Origin: Syntrophobacterales bacterium
Lineage (GTDB): Bacteria > Desulfobacterota > Syntrophobacteria > BM002
Reading direction: 5' to 3'
Length of the DNA: 7,387 nt
Assembly (NCBI GenBank): GCA_030613915.1
Contig: JAUWKY010000108.1
Location: forward strand, 1 to 7,387
Shown here piece after piece: positions 1 through 6,311 of this stretch (its first letter is position 1; every line of letters starts with the position of its first letter). The notes below the pieces were generated by a model. It saw only the letters and a list, made by a program, of their open reading frames with translations, did no database searches and was not told where the DNA came from. The position numbers were made by a program, and so were the translations under genes.

Positions 1-311
1 AAAGGTTTGGGCAAATAGTCGTAGGCTCCCCACTTCATGGCTTCAACGGCAGTGGAGGTGCTGGCGTAAGCAGAGATCATGATTACCACTGTATTCGGAT
101 GGAGTTCCTTACATTTTTTCAACACCTGGAGGCCGTCAGTCTCCTTCATCCGAATATCGGTGATAACCAGGTCAAAGTCTTTCTTCTTCAGAATACTTAT
201 GGCCTCGCCACCTCCGGCCGCAGTGGCCACCTGGTAGCCTTCTTTATGGAGCATGATTTCTAGAAATTCTCTCATGCTGTGTTCGTCGTCAACTACAAGG
301 ATGTTGGCCAT
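1..311 (-). CDS. Response regulator receiver domain, NtrC/PilR-like, partial (runs off left edge)
   Basis: The N-terminal 103 residues of a two-component response regulator are visible; the rest lies beyond the window start. The receiver fold is clear: an N-terminal ILVVDDE strand gives the acidic pocket (Asp8, Asp9), Asp52 in VITDIRM is the phospho-acceptor, Ser80 takes the conserved Ser/Thr position and Lys102 in LPKPF is the conserved lysine. The wording REFLEIML near the start and STAVEAMKWGAYDYL near the end resembles receivers of sigma-54-dependent regulators (PilR/AtoC/NtrC type). The AAA+ and DNA-binding domains are not visible, so a single-domain CheY-like protein is not excluded. 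The ATG at 311 is preceded by an AGGAG sequence about 11 nt upstream. It lies 125 nt downstream of pyrC on the same strand with no obvious terminator between. An oddity is Lys56 where the DxxMP motif normally has proline. Confidence 0.9.
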   Translation of the reverse strand, partial: MANILVVDDEHSMREFLEIMLHKEGYQVATAAGGGEAISILKKKDFDLVITDIRMKETDGLQVLKKCKELHPNTVVIMISAYASTSTAVEAMKWGAYDYLPKP

Positions 312-436
312 TCGGGTTCAGTCTCCTGCTATAGCGCTGCAATCTCGGATATAAAATTAAGCTTGGCGTATGGATGCGAGATGGGAGCCTTAGGATCTGG
401 TCCTCAGTGCCCTGGTATTCCTTGCAAGAATAGTAC

Positions 437-1735
437 CTAACCGCTTGTGTTTTCCTCTGTGAATATGATCTTGCCATCCCGAAGGACCATGACCGTTTTT
501 CCTCTGAGCTGCCAGCCATGAAAAGGCGAGTTCCTGCTTTTGGAGCGAAACTGGTTGACGTCGACGGTGAGCTCCCGGTTCGGATCAATGAGGGTGACAT
601 CGGCCGGAAGCCCAGGAGTCAGTCGTCCCAGGTCAACTCCAATAATGCGGGCGGGATTGCTGGTCAATTTTTCTATTGCTTCCAGCGGGCTGAGCAATCC
701 CTGATCAACGAGCCGCAGTGTCAGAGGAAAGGCGGTCTCGAGACCGATCATGCCAAAGGCGGCGTAGTCAAACTCCACGTCTTTCTCTATGGTGCTGTGG
801 GGGGCATGGTCGGTGGCGATGGCATCAATAGTGCCGTCGGCAAGACCTTGTTGAATCGCGGTTAGATCAACGGAGGAGCGGATTGGTGGGTTAACTTTTA
901 GATTGGTGTCAAAATTCTCGAGGGCCTCATCAGTGAGAGTGAAATGATGTGGAGTAGCTTCGGCGGTAACCTGTACTCCCTTCGCCTTGAATTGCCTTAC
1001 CAGCTCTACTGCTCCAGCACTAGACACGTGAGCTATGTGCAAACGGCCGCCAGTGAGCTCTGCCAGACGACAATCACGAAAAACCATGACGTCCTCGGCA
1101 GCGCCGGGGATTTCCCTCAAACCCAAACGGGTGGAAACCACCCCTTCGTGCATTACCCCATCGCCGGCAAGGTCACGATCTTCGGCATGGCTGATAACCG
1201 GCAGGTTAAACACCTGGGCGTATTCCAGGGCCCTCCGCATGAGTTGGCTGTTCGTAACCGCTATGCCGTCGTCGCTGACCGCTACAACTCCCGCTTCTTT
1301 GAGCTCAGCGTACTCGGCCAGCAGTTCACCTTTTTGGCCCTGACTGATGGCTCCCACAGGAAAGACTCGCACGAGGTCAGCTTCGGCTGCACGGCGAAGG
1401 ATAAGGTCCGTAACCGCGGCATTATCATTTGCCGGTTTGGTGTTGGGCATGCAACAGATAGAGGTGAAACCGCCGGCAGCTGCGGCCTGACTTCCGGTTA
1501 GGACAGTCTCCTTGTATTCCTCGCCCGGTTCCCGCAGATGGGTATGCAGATCAATGAGTCCCGGCACCACCCAAAGACCATCTGCATCAATGACCTCCAC
1601 AGAGTCTAATTTCTTGTCCAGTGCACCCGGAGGACCTAGGTCATTGATTTTATCTCCTTCAATGAGGAGGTCGTGCATGTCGTCCAAACCGCTTGCTGGG
1701 TCAAGGACTCTGCCGCCACGGATGAGCTTACTCAT
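437..1735 (-). CDS. pyrC: Dihydroorotase, class I (PyrC)
   Basis: This cytoplasmic zinc amidohydrolase reversibly cyclises N-carbamoyl-L-aspartate to L-dihydroorotate, step 3 of UMP synthesis. The protein has 432 residues from the chosen ATG, normal for class I (bacterial long-form) dihydroorotases. Numbered from that ATG, the metal site is complete: DLHTH gives His64 and His66, SDDG gives Asp156, SHAED gives His183, HIAHVSS gives His236 and IATDHAPH gives catalytic Asp309. The substrate-binding motif MPNT is at about 96-99. Because all ligands are present it should be active, unlike the degenerate PyrC-like partners of PyrB in some bacteria. An in-frame GTG three codons earlier (1744) overlaps the Shine-Dalgarno sequence itself, so the ATG at 1735 is preferred. 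The start overlaps the pyrB stop by 8 nt, which points to translational coupling and possibly a PyrB-PyrC complex, as in Aquifex. Confidence 0.97.
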   Translation of the reverse strand: MSKLIRGGRVLDPASGLDDMHDLLIEGDKINDLGPPGALDKKLDSVEVIDADGLWVVPGLIDLHTHLREPGEEYKETVLTGSQAAAAGGFTSICCMPNTKPANDNAAVTDLILRRAAEADLVRVFPVGAISQGQKGELLAEYAELKEAGVVAVSDDGIAVTNSQLMRRALEYAQVFNLPVISHAEDRDLAGDGVMHEGVVSTRLGLREIPGAAEDVMVFRDCRLAELTGGRLHIAHVSSAGAVELVRQFKAKGVQVTAEATPHHFTLTDEALENFDTNLKVNPPIRSSVDLTAIQQGLADGTIDAIATDHAPHSTIEKDVEFDYAAFGMIGLETAFPLTLRLVDQGLLSPLEAIEKLTSNPARIIGVDLGRLTPGLPADVTLIDPNRELTVDVNQFRSKSRNSPFHGWQLRGKTVMVLRDGKIIFTEENTSG

Positions 1736-2657
1736 CTTTTTCACCTCCGATGAGTAAATAGAGCAGAGCCATGCGCACGGCGACGCCGTTGCTTACTTGG
1801 TCCAGGATCACGGAATAGGGTCCGTCGGCCACAGCAGGGCTGATTTCTACGCCGCGGTTGATTGGGCCGGGATGCATGATAAGCACATCCGGTTTAGCCT
1901 GGGACAGTTTTTCTTCATTTAAGCCAAAAACACGAGCATACTCTCTGAGGCTGGGTAGGAGCATTTGACCTTGCCGCTCCAGCTGTATCCGGAGCATCAT
2001 GATCACATCCGCTTTGGGGATGACATCTTCGGGACGGTAGAAAACTTCAACCCCGAGCTTGTCCAGATCGTGTGGAATCATGGTGGTCGGGCCAGCCACC
2101 AGGACTCGAGCTCCCATTTTGGTGAGGGCCCAGACATTGGAGCGTGCCACTCGGCTGTGAGCAATGTCTCCGATGATGGCAACGGTTTGCCCGGATATGG
2201 TGCCTTTTTTGTCTTTGATAGTGAGAAGGTCGAGCAAGGCCTGGGTGGGATGTTCGTGCATGCCGTCACCGGCGTTGATCACCGAAGCCTGCACGTGTCT
2301 GGCCAGCAGGTGGGGAGCGCCGGCAGCGGAGTGACGAAGCACGATAACATCCGGGTTCATGGCCTCTAGATTTCTTGCGGTGTCCAGCAAGGTCTCACCT
2401 TTTACAATGCTGCTGGTTGAGGCAGATATGTTAAAGGTGTCCGCGCTCAGCCGCTTCGCCGCAATCTCAAAAGAGGTTCGAGTTCTGGTGCTGGGCTCAT
2501 AGAATAAATGGACTACAGTCCTGCCCCGCAAGGTGGGGACCTTCTTGATGGGTCGAGTGGAGATTTCCTTGAAAGTCTCCGACGTCTCAAGGATCAGGTT
2601 GATTTCCTCAGGCTCTAGTTGTTTGATACCGAGTAAATCTTTCTTGCGGAACTGCAT
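1728..2657 (-). CDS. pyrB: Aspartate carbamoyltransferase catalytic subunit
   Basis: PyrB condenses carbamoyl phosphate with L-aspartate to give N-carbamoyl-L-aspartate, the committed step of pyrimidine synthesis in the cytoplasm. The 309-residue product is typical of the family. Carbamoyl-phosphate-binding residues are seen in [11 protein letters not shown] (54-64), in the mobile loop with Lys86, in LRHSAAGAP (107-115) and in [11 protein letters not shown] (134-144). Aspartate-site elements include the Arg223 LRIQLERQ segment and [11 protein letters not shown] (261-271). The ATG at 2657 is chosen because GGGGA lies 8 nt upstream and the product then begins as family members do ([10 protein letters not shown]). 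A TTG at 2696 would add 13 residues without a good ribosome binding site. No pyrI-like regulatory subunit or PyrR gene is nearby. It is followed directly by overlapping pyrC and preceded by a structured leader that may carry its control. Confidence 0.97.
   Translation of the reverse strand: MQFRKKDLLGIKQLEPEEINLILETSETFKEISTRPIKKVPTLRGRTVVHLFYEPSTRTRTSFEIAAKRLSADTFNISASTSSIVKGETLLDTARNLEAMNPDVIVLRHSAAGAPHLLARHVQASVINAGDGMHEHPTQALLDLLTIKDKKGTISGQTVAIIGDIAHSRVARSNVWALTKMGARVLVAGPTTMIPHDLDKLGVEVFYRPEDVIPKADVIMMLRIQLERQGQMLLPSLREYARVFGLNEEKLSQAKPDVLIMHPGPINRGVEISPAVADGPYSVILDQVSNGVAVRMALLYLLIGGEKDE
1744..1748 (-). promoter_or_regulatory. Ribosome binding site deciding the pyrC start
   Basis: GGAGG on the minus strand lies inside the end of pyrB, 8 nt before the ATG at 1735. 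It overlaps the alternative GTG codon at 1744, which therefore cannot use it. This supports initiation at the ATG. Confidence 0.8.
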
Positions 2658-2665
2658 AGATCGCT

Positions 2666-2670
2666 TCCCC
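2666..2670 (-). promoter_or_regulatory. Ribosome binding site of pyrB
   Basis: GGGGA on the minus strand lies 8 nt before the ATG at 2657 and decides between that codon and the upstream TTG at 2696. Confidence 0.6.
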
Positions 2671-2700
2671 GATGGTAGGGCGGCACCAATGTTCAACAGC

Positions 2701-2737
2701 CCAAATTATCCCATTTGGTCCCCCTTTGCAAGACCAA
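2701..2737 (-). other. Two competing short hairpins just upstream of pyrB
   Basis: In the pyrBC leader, GACCAA (2715-2720, read on the minus strand it is the middle segment) can pair with TTGGTC transcribed just before it (2732-2737), giving a 6-bp stem with an 11-nt loop. The overlapping CCAAAT (2713-2718) can instead pair with ATTTGG (2701-2706), giving a 6-bp stem with a 6-nt loop. The two stems share 2715-2718 and cannot form together. Neither is followed by a run of U, so this is not a classical terminator/antiterminator pair. The pairing is seen in the sequence; a regulatory role is inference. Confidence 0.4.
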
Positions 2738-2751
2738 TTCGTATCAGGACT

Positions 2752-2790
2752 TTCCCCAAGAATGCCATTTGCGACCCAGGCATTGGGGAA
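2752..2790 (-). other. Strong hairpin in the pyrBC leader
   Basis: TTCCCCAA (2752-2759) pairs perfectly with TTGGGGAA (2783-2790). After a 3-nt bulge, TGCC (2763-2766 area) continues the stem with GGCA (2779-2782), making 12 bp in all around a loop of about 12 nt. There is no U-run on either strand, so it is not an intrinsic terminator. Its 3' arm on the plus strand is shared with the longer inverted repeat at 2779-2937, so the two structures exclude each other. Confidence 0.55.
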
Positions 2791-2937
2791 GGCTACTCCA
2801 CAACGAGCAATTCGCGCCATTTTATGGCAATGTCCCTTGTAAGAAAGCACCACATCTTCATGCATGGACTAGCGGGGCTGAGATGCCGAAATACAGGTTG
2901 CTCAGATACTCGTTGTTTCGCAGCCTTCCCCTATGCC
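2779..2937. repeat. Long imperfect inverted repeat in the pyrB-nrdJ spacer
   Basis: The arm at 2779-2809 matches the reverse complement of 2907-2937 at 25 of 31 positions, including GGGGAAGGCT and ACAACGAG blocks, with about 97 nt between the arms. If transcribed on the minus strand as part of the pyrBC leader it would fold into a long stem. A second short pairing, GAGCAA (2805-2810) with TTGCTC (2898-2903), overlaps the inner end. A hexamer doublet CCTATG CCTATG (2930-2941) lies at the outer arm. It may be an RNA regulatory structure or the remnant of a small non-autonomous palindromic element. No transposase was recognised. Confidence 0.6.
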
Positions 2938-3041
2938 TATGCCTTTCCTGGTGTTTCTTCTGTTTGGGAAAACTCCTGCAATTCACGAAATATGCGGGCT
3001 AGTTGCGTTAATCGAGGGGCTACTGTCTGAAGATTGATGAT

Positions 3042-3087
3042 TTGGTATATATTATATAATAAAATTAATATAATCTGTTATTTACAA
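3042..3087 (-). promoter_or_regulatory. AT-rich tract, possible pyrBC promoter
   Basis: A very AT-rich stretch contains a perfect TATAAT on the minus strand (3056 down to 3051) and TTGTAA (3087 down to 3082). They are 25 nt apart, too far to serve as a standard pair, and no proper -35 sits 16-18 nt from the TATAAT. It is the most promoter-like place upstream of pyrB but remains a guess. A start here would give a leader of roughly 390 nt. Confidence 0.3.
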
Positions 3088-3114
3088 CGGACCACGGACT
3101 ACTGACAACGGACC
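3084..3114. repeat. Heptamer tandem repeat, ACAACGG type
   Basis: Four adjacent 7-nt units are seen: ACAACGG (3084), ACCACGG (3091), ACTACTG (3098) and ACAACGG (3105), followed by ACC. The first and last units are identical. It lies directly before the nrdJ promoter. The unit length matches the repeats after nrdJ and after nfi, although the motif differs. Confidence 0.7.
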
Positions 3115-3126
3115 CAAAAAAGGGGT

Positions 3127-3155
3127 TTGACTTCCTCTGAGGGCTCCTTTATTAT
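3127..3155 (+). promoter_or_regulatory. Sigma-70-type promoter for nrdJ
   Basis: TTGACT (3127-3132) and TATTAT (3150-3155) are separated by exactly 17 nt. Each hexamer has one mismatch to the TTGACA/TATAAT consensus. Transcription would begin near 3162 and give a leader of about 113 nt before nrdJ. Confidence 0.65.
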
Positions 3156-3194
3156 TATGAACCCCGCAGGCGAAGAAGCTTCCTTTTTGGCAGT

Positions 3195-3233
3195 CAAGTT
3201 GCACTTGGGCCTGTCTTTTCTACATGTTAGAAT
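3195..3233 (+). promoter_or_regulatory. Second candidate nrdJ promoter with overlapping palindrome
   Basis: TTGGGC (3205-3210) and TAGAAT (3228-3233) are spaced by 17 nt; the -10 is one mismatch from consensus, the -35 two. A perfect small palindrome, CAAGT TGC ACTTG (3195-3207), overlaps the -35 and could be an operator. It does not resemble the NrdR box. Whether this promoter is used is unknown. Confidence 0.4.
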
Positions 3234-3274
3234 TAATCTAAGAGAAACGGAGCCAAACAAGGCAAGGAGACACC

Positions 3275-5461
3275 ATGGCCCCCCAACAAAGCACAAACGG
3301 TCCAGTGCTCACGGAAAACGCTTTGGTAGTTTTGAAGAAGCGTTATCTGAAAAAGAATGAGTACGACGAGGTCACAGAAACGCCGGCGGACATGTTCCGT
3401 CGGGTCGCCAACGCCGTGGCGCAGGCCGAGCTGATCTACGATCCGCAGGCCGATGTGGATGAAGTTGTGGCGTGCTTCTACGATCTGATGACCCGACTGG
3501 AGTTTGTACCAAATTCACCTACCCTGATGAATGCGGGCAGGAAGTTGGGACAGCTCTCTGCATGTTTTGTTCTACCGGTGGAGGACTCCATAGAGAGCAT
3601 TTTCGAGGCCATCAAGCATACTGCCATGATTCACAAGAGTGGGGGTGGCACCGGGTTCTCTTTTTCTCGTGTGCGGCCAGAAAACGACAAAGTGCTCTCT
3701 ACTCAAGGAGTATCAAGTGGTCCCCTCAGCTTTATGACAGTTTTCGACGTAGCCACCGAGACCATCAAGCAAGGTGGTACGCGGCGTGGCGCTAATATGG
3801 GTATTCTGAGGATAGATCACCCTGATGCGGAAGCGTTCATTGCGGCCAAGACCGATAACGATAAGATGAATAACTTCAACATCTCGGTGGCGCTCACCGA
3901 CAAATTCATGCAGGCAATGGAGGAGGGTGGGGAATACGAACTCATCAACCCCCGCACGGGCGAAAGAGTCGAAAGGCTGGCAGCCAGGGAGGTTTTCGAG
4001 AAGATCGTTGATTCTGCCTGGAGGAACGGCGAGCCGGGGGTCATCTTTCTTGACAATATAAACCGCGATAATCCTACGCCCCACGTGGGCGCAATAGAAT
4101 CAACCAATCCCTGCGGCGAGCAACCGCTTCTTCCCTATGAATCCTGCAATTTGGGCTCCATCAACCTGACCAAAGTGGTGAAGAACGGCCAGGTCAGTTT
4201 TGACAAACTGAAAGAGGTTGTCTGGACAAGTGTACACTTTCTGGACAATGTAATTGATGTAAATCGTTATCCTTTACCCCAGATTGAGGAGAAAACCAAA
4301 GCCAACCGCAAAATAGGCCTGGGAGTAATGGGATTTGCCGACCTGCTGATCTCCCTTGGAATACCTTGCAATTCCGAGGAAGCCATCCAGACGTCTGAGC
4401 AGGTAATGTCTTTCATCCAGCGTGAGTCAAAGGCTGCTTCTGCAGCGCTGGCCGAGAAGAGAGGAAACTTCCCCAACTATCCTGGATCCATCTATGACGG
4501 ACCAGACACGCCATACATGCGTAACGCCACCACCACCACCATCGCCCCCACCGGCACCATTAGCATCATTGCCGGCACATCCAGCGGCATCGAGCCCATT
4601 TTTGCTATTTCGTATTTGCGTAAAGTGTTAGACGGACAGGAGTTGCTGGAGGTACATCCGATTTTTCGGGAGATCTCACAAGCAAGAGGTTTCTACAGCG
4701 ACGAACTGATGAAGGAGATTGCCGAGAAGGGTACTATCCAGGAGATCGAGGGGATCCCAGAGGAGGTGAAACGGCTGTTCGCCACTGCCCACGATATCAA
4801 CCCGGAATGGCACATTCGTATCCAGGCGGCCTTCCAGAAATACACTGACAATGCCGTGAGCAAGACTATAAACTTCCCTCATACCGCTACCAGGGAAGAT
4901 GTTCGTGAGGCCTATCTGCTGGCCTACAATCTGGGCTGCAAAGGGCTGACCATCTACCGTGACGGCAGTAGGGATCAGCAGGTGCTGAGCATCCAGCGAA
5001 AGCCCGAACCGCCCCAGGTTGCACCGCGACCTCGACCTGAGCGGACCTACGGGGTTACCCAGAGGATGAACACCGGCTGCGGCAAACTATACGTAACCCT
5101 CAACGCCGATGATCTGGGGGTTTGCGAGGTGTTCGCTCAAATGGGTAAGGCCGGCGGTTGTGCCAATTCACAGATTGAGGCCACCGGCCGTCTCATCTCG
5201 CTGGCCCTGCGGTCAGGGGTCAAACCTGAATCCATCTTGAAACAAATCATGGGCATCAGGTGTCCGTCGCCCGTCTGGCAAGAGGGCGAGATGGTGCTCA
5301 GTTGCTCCGACGCTATGGCCAAGGCACTCAATGAATACTGTCAGCTCGGTTTCACCCACATGGTAGCCGAAATGGGTGCCTGCCCCGACTGTGGTGCAAC
5401 AGTTGAACATGAAGGTGGCTGCATTGTCTGCCGCTCCTGCGGTTTTTCTCGGTGTGGTTAA
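3275..5461 (+). CDS. nrdJ: Vitamin B12-dependent ribonucleotide reductase, class II
   Basis: NrdJ reduces ribonucleotides to deoxyribonucleotides using an adenosylcobalamin-generated thiyl radical, so it works with or without oxygen. The 728-residue protein shows the class II order: NSPTLMNAG and Cys97 (LSACF), [14 protein letters not shown] (122-135), [11 protein letters not shown] (166-176), then NPCGE with Asn278, radical Cys280 and Glu282, and Cys291 (SCNLGSINL). Cys97 and Cys291 form the substrate-reducing pair. Further blocks are [15 protein letters not shown] (344-358), [19 protein letters not shown] (423-441) and [18 protein letters not shown] (554-571). After a proline-rich linker (576-590) comes the TSCPD-type domain (about 591-690) and a C-terminal cysteine cluster (Cys703, 706, 716, 719, 722, 727), probably a zinc ribbon plus re-reducing thiols. 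No N-terminal ATP-cone is seen. The ATG has AAGGAG about 6 nt upstream. It is transcribed from its own promoter and divergent from pyrBC. Confidence 0.97.
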   Translation: MAPQQSTNGPVLTENALVVLKKRYLKKNEYDEVTETPADMFRRVANAVAQAELIYDPQADVDEVVACFYDLMTRLEFVPNSPTLMNAGRKLGQLSACFVLPVEDSIESIFEAIKHTAMIHKSGGGTGFSFSRVRPENDKVLSTQGVSSGPLSFMTVFDVATETIKQGGTRRGANMGILRIDHPDAEAFIAAKTDNDKMNNFNISVALTDKFMQAMEEGGEYELINPRTGERVERLAAREVFEKIVDSAWRNGEPGVIFLDNINRDNPTPHVGAIESTNPCGEQPLLPYESCNLGSINLTKVVKNGQVSFDKLKEVVWTSVHFLDNVIDVNRYPLPQIEEKTKANRKIGLGVMGFADLLISLGIPCNSEEAIQTSEQVMSFIQRESKAASAALAEKRGNFPNYPGSIYDGPDTPYMRNATTTTIAPTGTISIIAGTSSGIEPIFAISYLRKVLDGQELLEVHPIFREISQARGFYSDELMKEIAEKGTIQEIEGIPEEVKRLFATAHDINPEWHIRIQAAFQKYTDNAVSKTINFPHTATREDVREAYLLAYNLGCKGLTIYRDGSRDQQVLSIQRKPEPPQVAPRPRPERTYGVTQRMNTGCGKLYVTLNADDLGVCEVFAQMGKAGGCANSQIEATGRLISLALRSGVKPESILKQIMGIRCPSPVWQEGEMVLSCSDAMAKALNEYCQLGFTHMVAEMGACPDCGATVEHEGGCIVCRSCGFSRCG

Positions 5462-5463
5462 GC

Positions 5464-5580
5464 GCATAGAGTGAGGAGTCAGGAGTCAGAATCCAGAAGA
5501 AAAACAGAAAGAAAAATGCAGTCTTTCCTACTGGCTACTGGATTCTTTAATTCCGCAACCCGCAATCCCAAATCCGCAAA
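5464..5580. repeat. Degenerate heptamer repeats filling the nrdJ-nfi spacer
   Basis: Nearly the whole spacer reads in 7-nt steps. GGAGTCA occurs twice in tandem (5475, 5482), CTGGCTA is followed by CTGGATT (5531, 5538), and TCCGCAA, CCCGCAA, TCCCAAA, TCCGCAA run from 5552 to 5579. All three groups lie in one 7-nt register (distances of 56 and 21 nt). The purine-rich middle (5496-5516) is low-complexity. GCATAGAG (5464-5471) just after the nrdJ stop recurs at the end of nfi. AGAATCCAG (5488-5496) and CTGGATTCT (5538-5546) form a 9-bp inverted repeat with a 41-nt loop, followed by a few T; a weak terminator for nrdJ is possible but not convincing. Confidence 0.7.
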
Positions 5581-5583
5581 GTT

Positions 5584-6246
5584 ATGCTCCACTCCTGGAA
5601 TCTTTCCCCCCAAGAAGCCATAGCTCTGCAGAAACGGTTGGCGTCTAGCGTGGTACTGAAGCCGCTGCCTGAAGAAATCACCCTGGTGGCGGGGGCAGAT
5701 GTGGGCTACCCCCGTCGTCATGATAGAGCTGTGGCGGCCGTGGCCACCTACACCTATCCAGGTCTAGAATTTAGAGAACTTGTCCGATTTCAAGGAAAGT
5801 TTTTTTATCCCTACGTTCCCGGCCTTCTCTCCTTTCGCGAAATACCGCTGCTTTTGCAAGCGTTTGAGCGTTTACAAGAGGAGCCTGATGTGGTGCTGTG
5901 TGACGGTCAGGGTACAGCCCATCCGCGCCGGTTAGGTCTTGCCAGCCATTTGGGACTGTGGCTGAATTTGCCCACGGTGGGCTGTGCCAAAACGAGATTG
6001 GTGGGAACACACGGCAGGGTGGGACCAAGACGAGGCCAGTACCGCTCGCTTTTGTATCAGGGTGATAAGGTTGGGGTGGTGTTGCGAACCAGAACCAAGG
6101 TCAAACCTCTCTATGTTTCCCCGGGCCATCTGGCAGAGGTGGAGAGCAGTCGTAAACTGGTGGAACGCTGCTGTATACAATACCGCTTGCCGGAACCCAT
6201 CCGCCGGGCCCACCTGGCTGTCCAGCGGGCAGTGCGTGGGGCATAG
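5584..6246 (+). CDS. nfi: Endonuclease V (deoxyinosine 3' endonuclease)
   Basis: Endonuclease V nicks DNA at the second phosphodiester bond 3' to deoxyinosine and so starts repair of deaminated adenine; it needs Mg2+ and acts in the cytoplasm. The 220-residue protein covers the whole family length. Expected catalytic residues are present: Asp39 (VAGADVGYP), Glu86 (LLSFRE), Asp107 (LCDGQG) and His210 (IRRAHL), with spacing close to Thermotoga maritima EndoV. The wedge motif is PYVPG (76-80, Tyr77); His113 and Lys136 (GCAKT) are also conserved. The ATG at 5584 is the only start after an in-frame stop at 5548, and the first residues (LHSWNLSPQEA) match the family N-terminus. No Shine-Dalgarno sequence precedes it, because repeat units reach to within 4 nt. 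The stop codon lies inside a GCATAGA repeat. Confidence 0.95.
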   Translation: MLHSWNLSPQEAIALQKRLASSVVLKPLPEEITLVAGADVGYPRRHDRAVAAVATYTYPGLEFRELVRFQGKFFYPYVPGLLSFREIPLLLQAFERLQEEPDVVLCDGQGTAHPRRLGLASHLGLWLNLPTVGCAKTRLVGTHGRVGPRRGQYRSLLYQGDKVGVVLRTRTKVKPLYVSPGHLAEVESSRKLVERCCIQYRLPEPIRRAHLAVQRAVRGA

Positions 6247-6289
6247 AGCATGAAGCATAGAGTTTAGTCAATTGATAGCTAGGCATTAA
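6241..6289. repeat. Heptamer repeat, GCATAGA type, overlapping the nfi stop
   Basis: GCATAGA (6241), GCATGAA (6248) and GCATAGA (6255) are three tandem 7-nt units. A further GCATTAA at 6283 is in the same 7-nt register after three unrelated units. The first unit supplies the TAG stop of nfi (6244-6246). The spacer between the convergent genes (6247-6311) shows no clear terminator hairpin. Confidence 0.65.
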
Positions 6290-6311
6290 ATAAATCAGCC
6301 CGCTTTACCGT

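Larger units (their letters stand above)
2658..3274. other. Non-coding divergent region between pyrB and nrdJ
   Basis: No open reading frame in these 617 nt resembles a known family or has a good ribosome binding site. The block holds, from left to right: the pyrB ribosome binding site, two sets of competing hairpins, a long inverted repeat, about 100 nt with no recognised signal (2940-3040), an AT-rich tract (3042-3080), a heptamer repeat (3084-3114) and two candidate nrdJ promoters. The left 400 nt would be the untranslated leader of pyrBC if transcription starts in the AT-rich tract. Confidence 0.7.

Noticed and set aside
312..436. Terminator between pyrC and the response regulator
   Set aside because: No stem followed by a T-run could be found on the minus strand, so read-through remains possible.
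944..1501. Long plus-strand open frame opposite pyrC
   Set aside because: It is an antisense shadow of the strongly conserved dihydroorotase; the protein shows no family features.
2608..2820. Minus-strand 70-codon reading frame starting MARIAR, like the first residues of REP-associated (Y1) transposases
   Set aside because: Only six residues match; the HUH motif and the rest of the family are absent, there is no good ribosome binding site, and the end overlaps pyrB in another frame.
2533..3030. Plus-strand 165-codon reading frame across the pyrB start and the spacer
   Set aside because: It runs antisense into conserved pyrB codons, resembles no family and crosses the inverted repeat; treated as chance.
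3042..3060. AT-rich TATATATTATATA resembling an NrdR box
   Set aside because: It lacks the flanking ACAC/GTGT bases and the second box one or more helical turns away, and lies some 85 nt upstream of the likely nrdJ promoter.
3156..3274. Cobalamin riboswitch in front of B12-dependent nrdJ
   Set aside because: The leader is only about 110 nt and no B12-box-like segment or matching folded core is visible.
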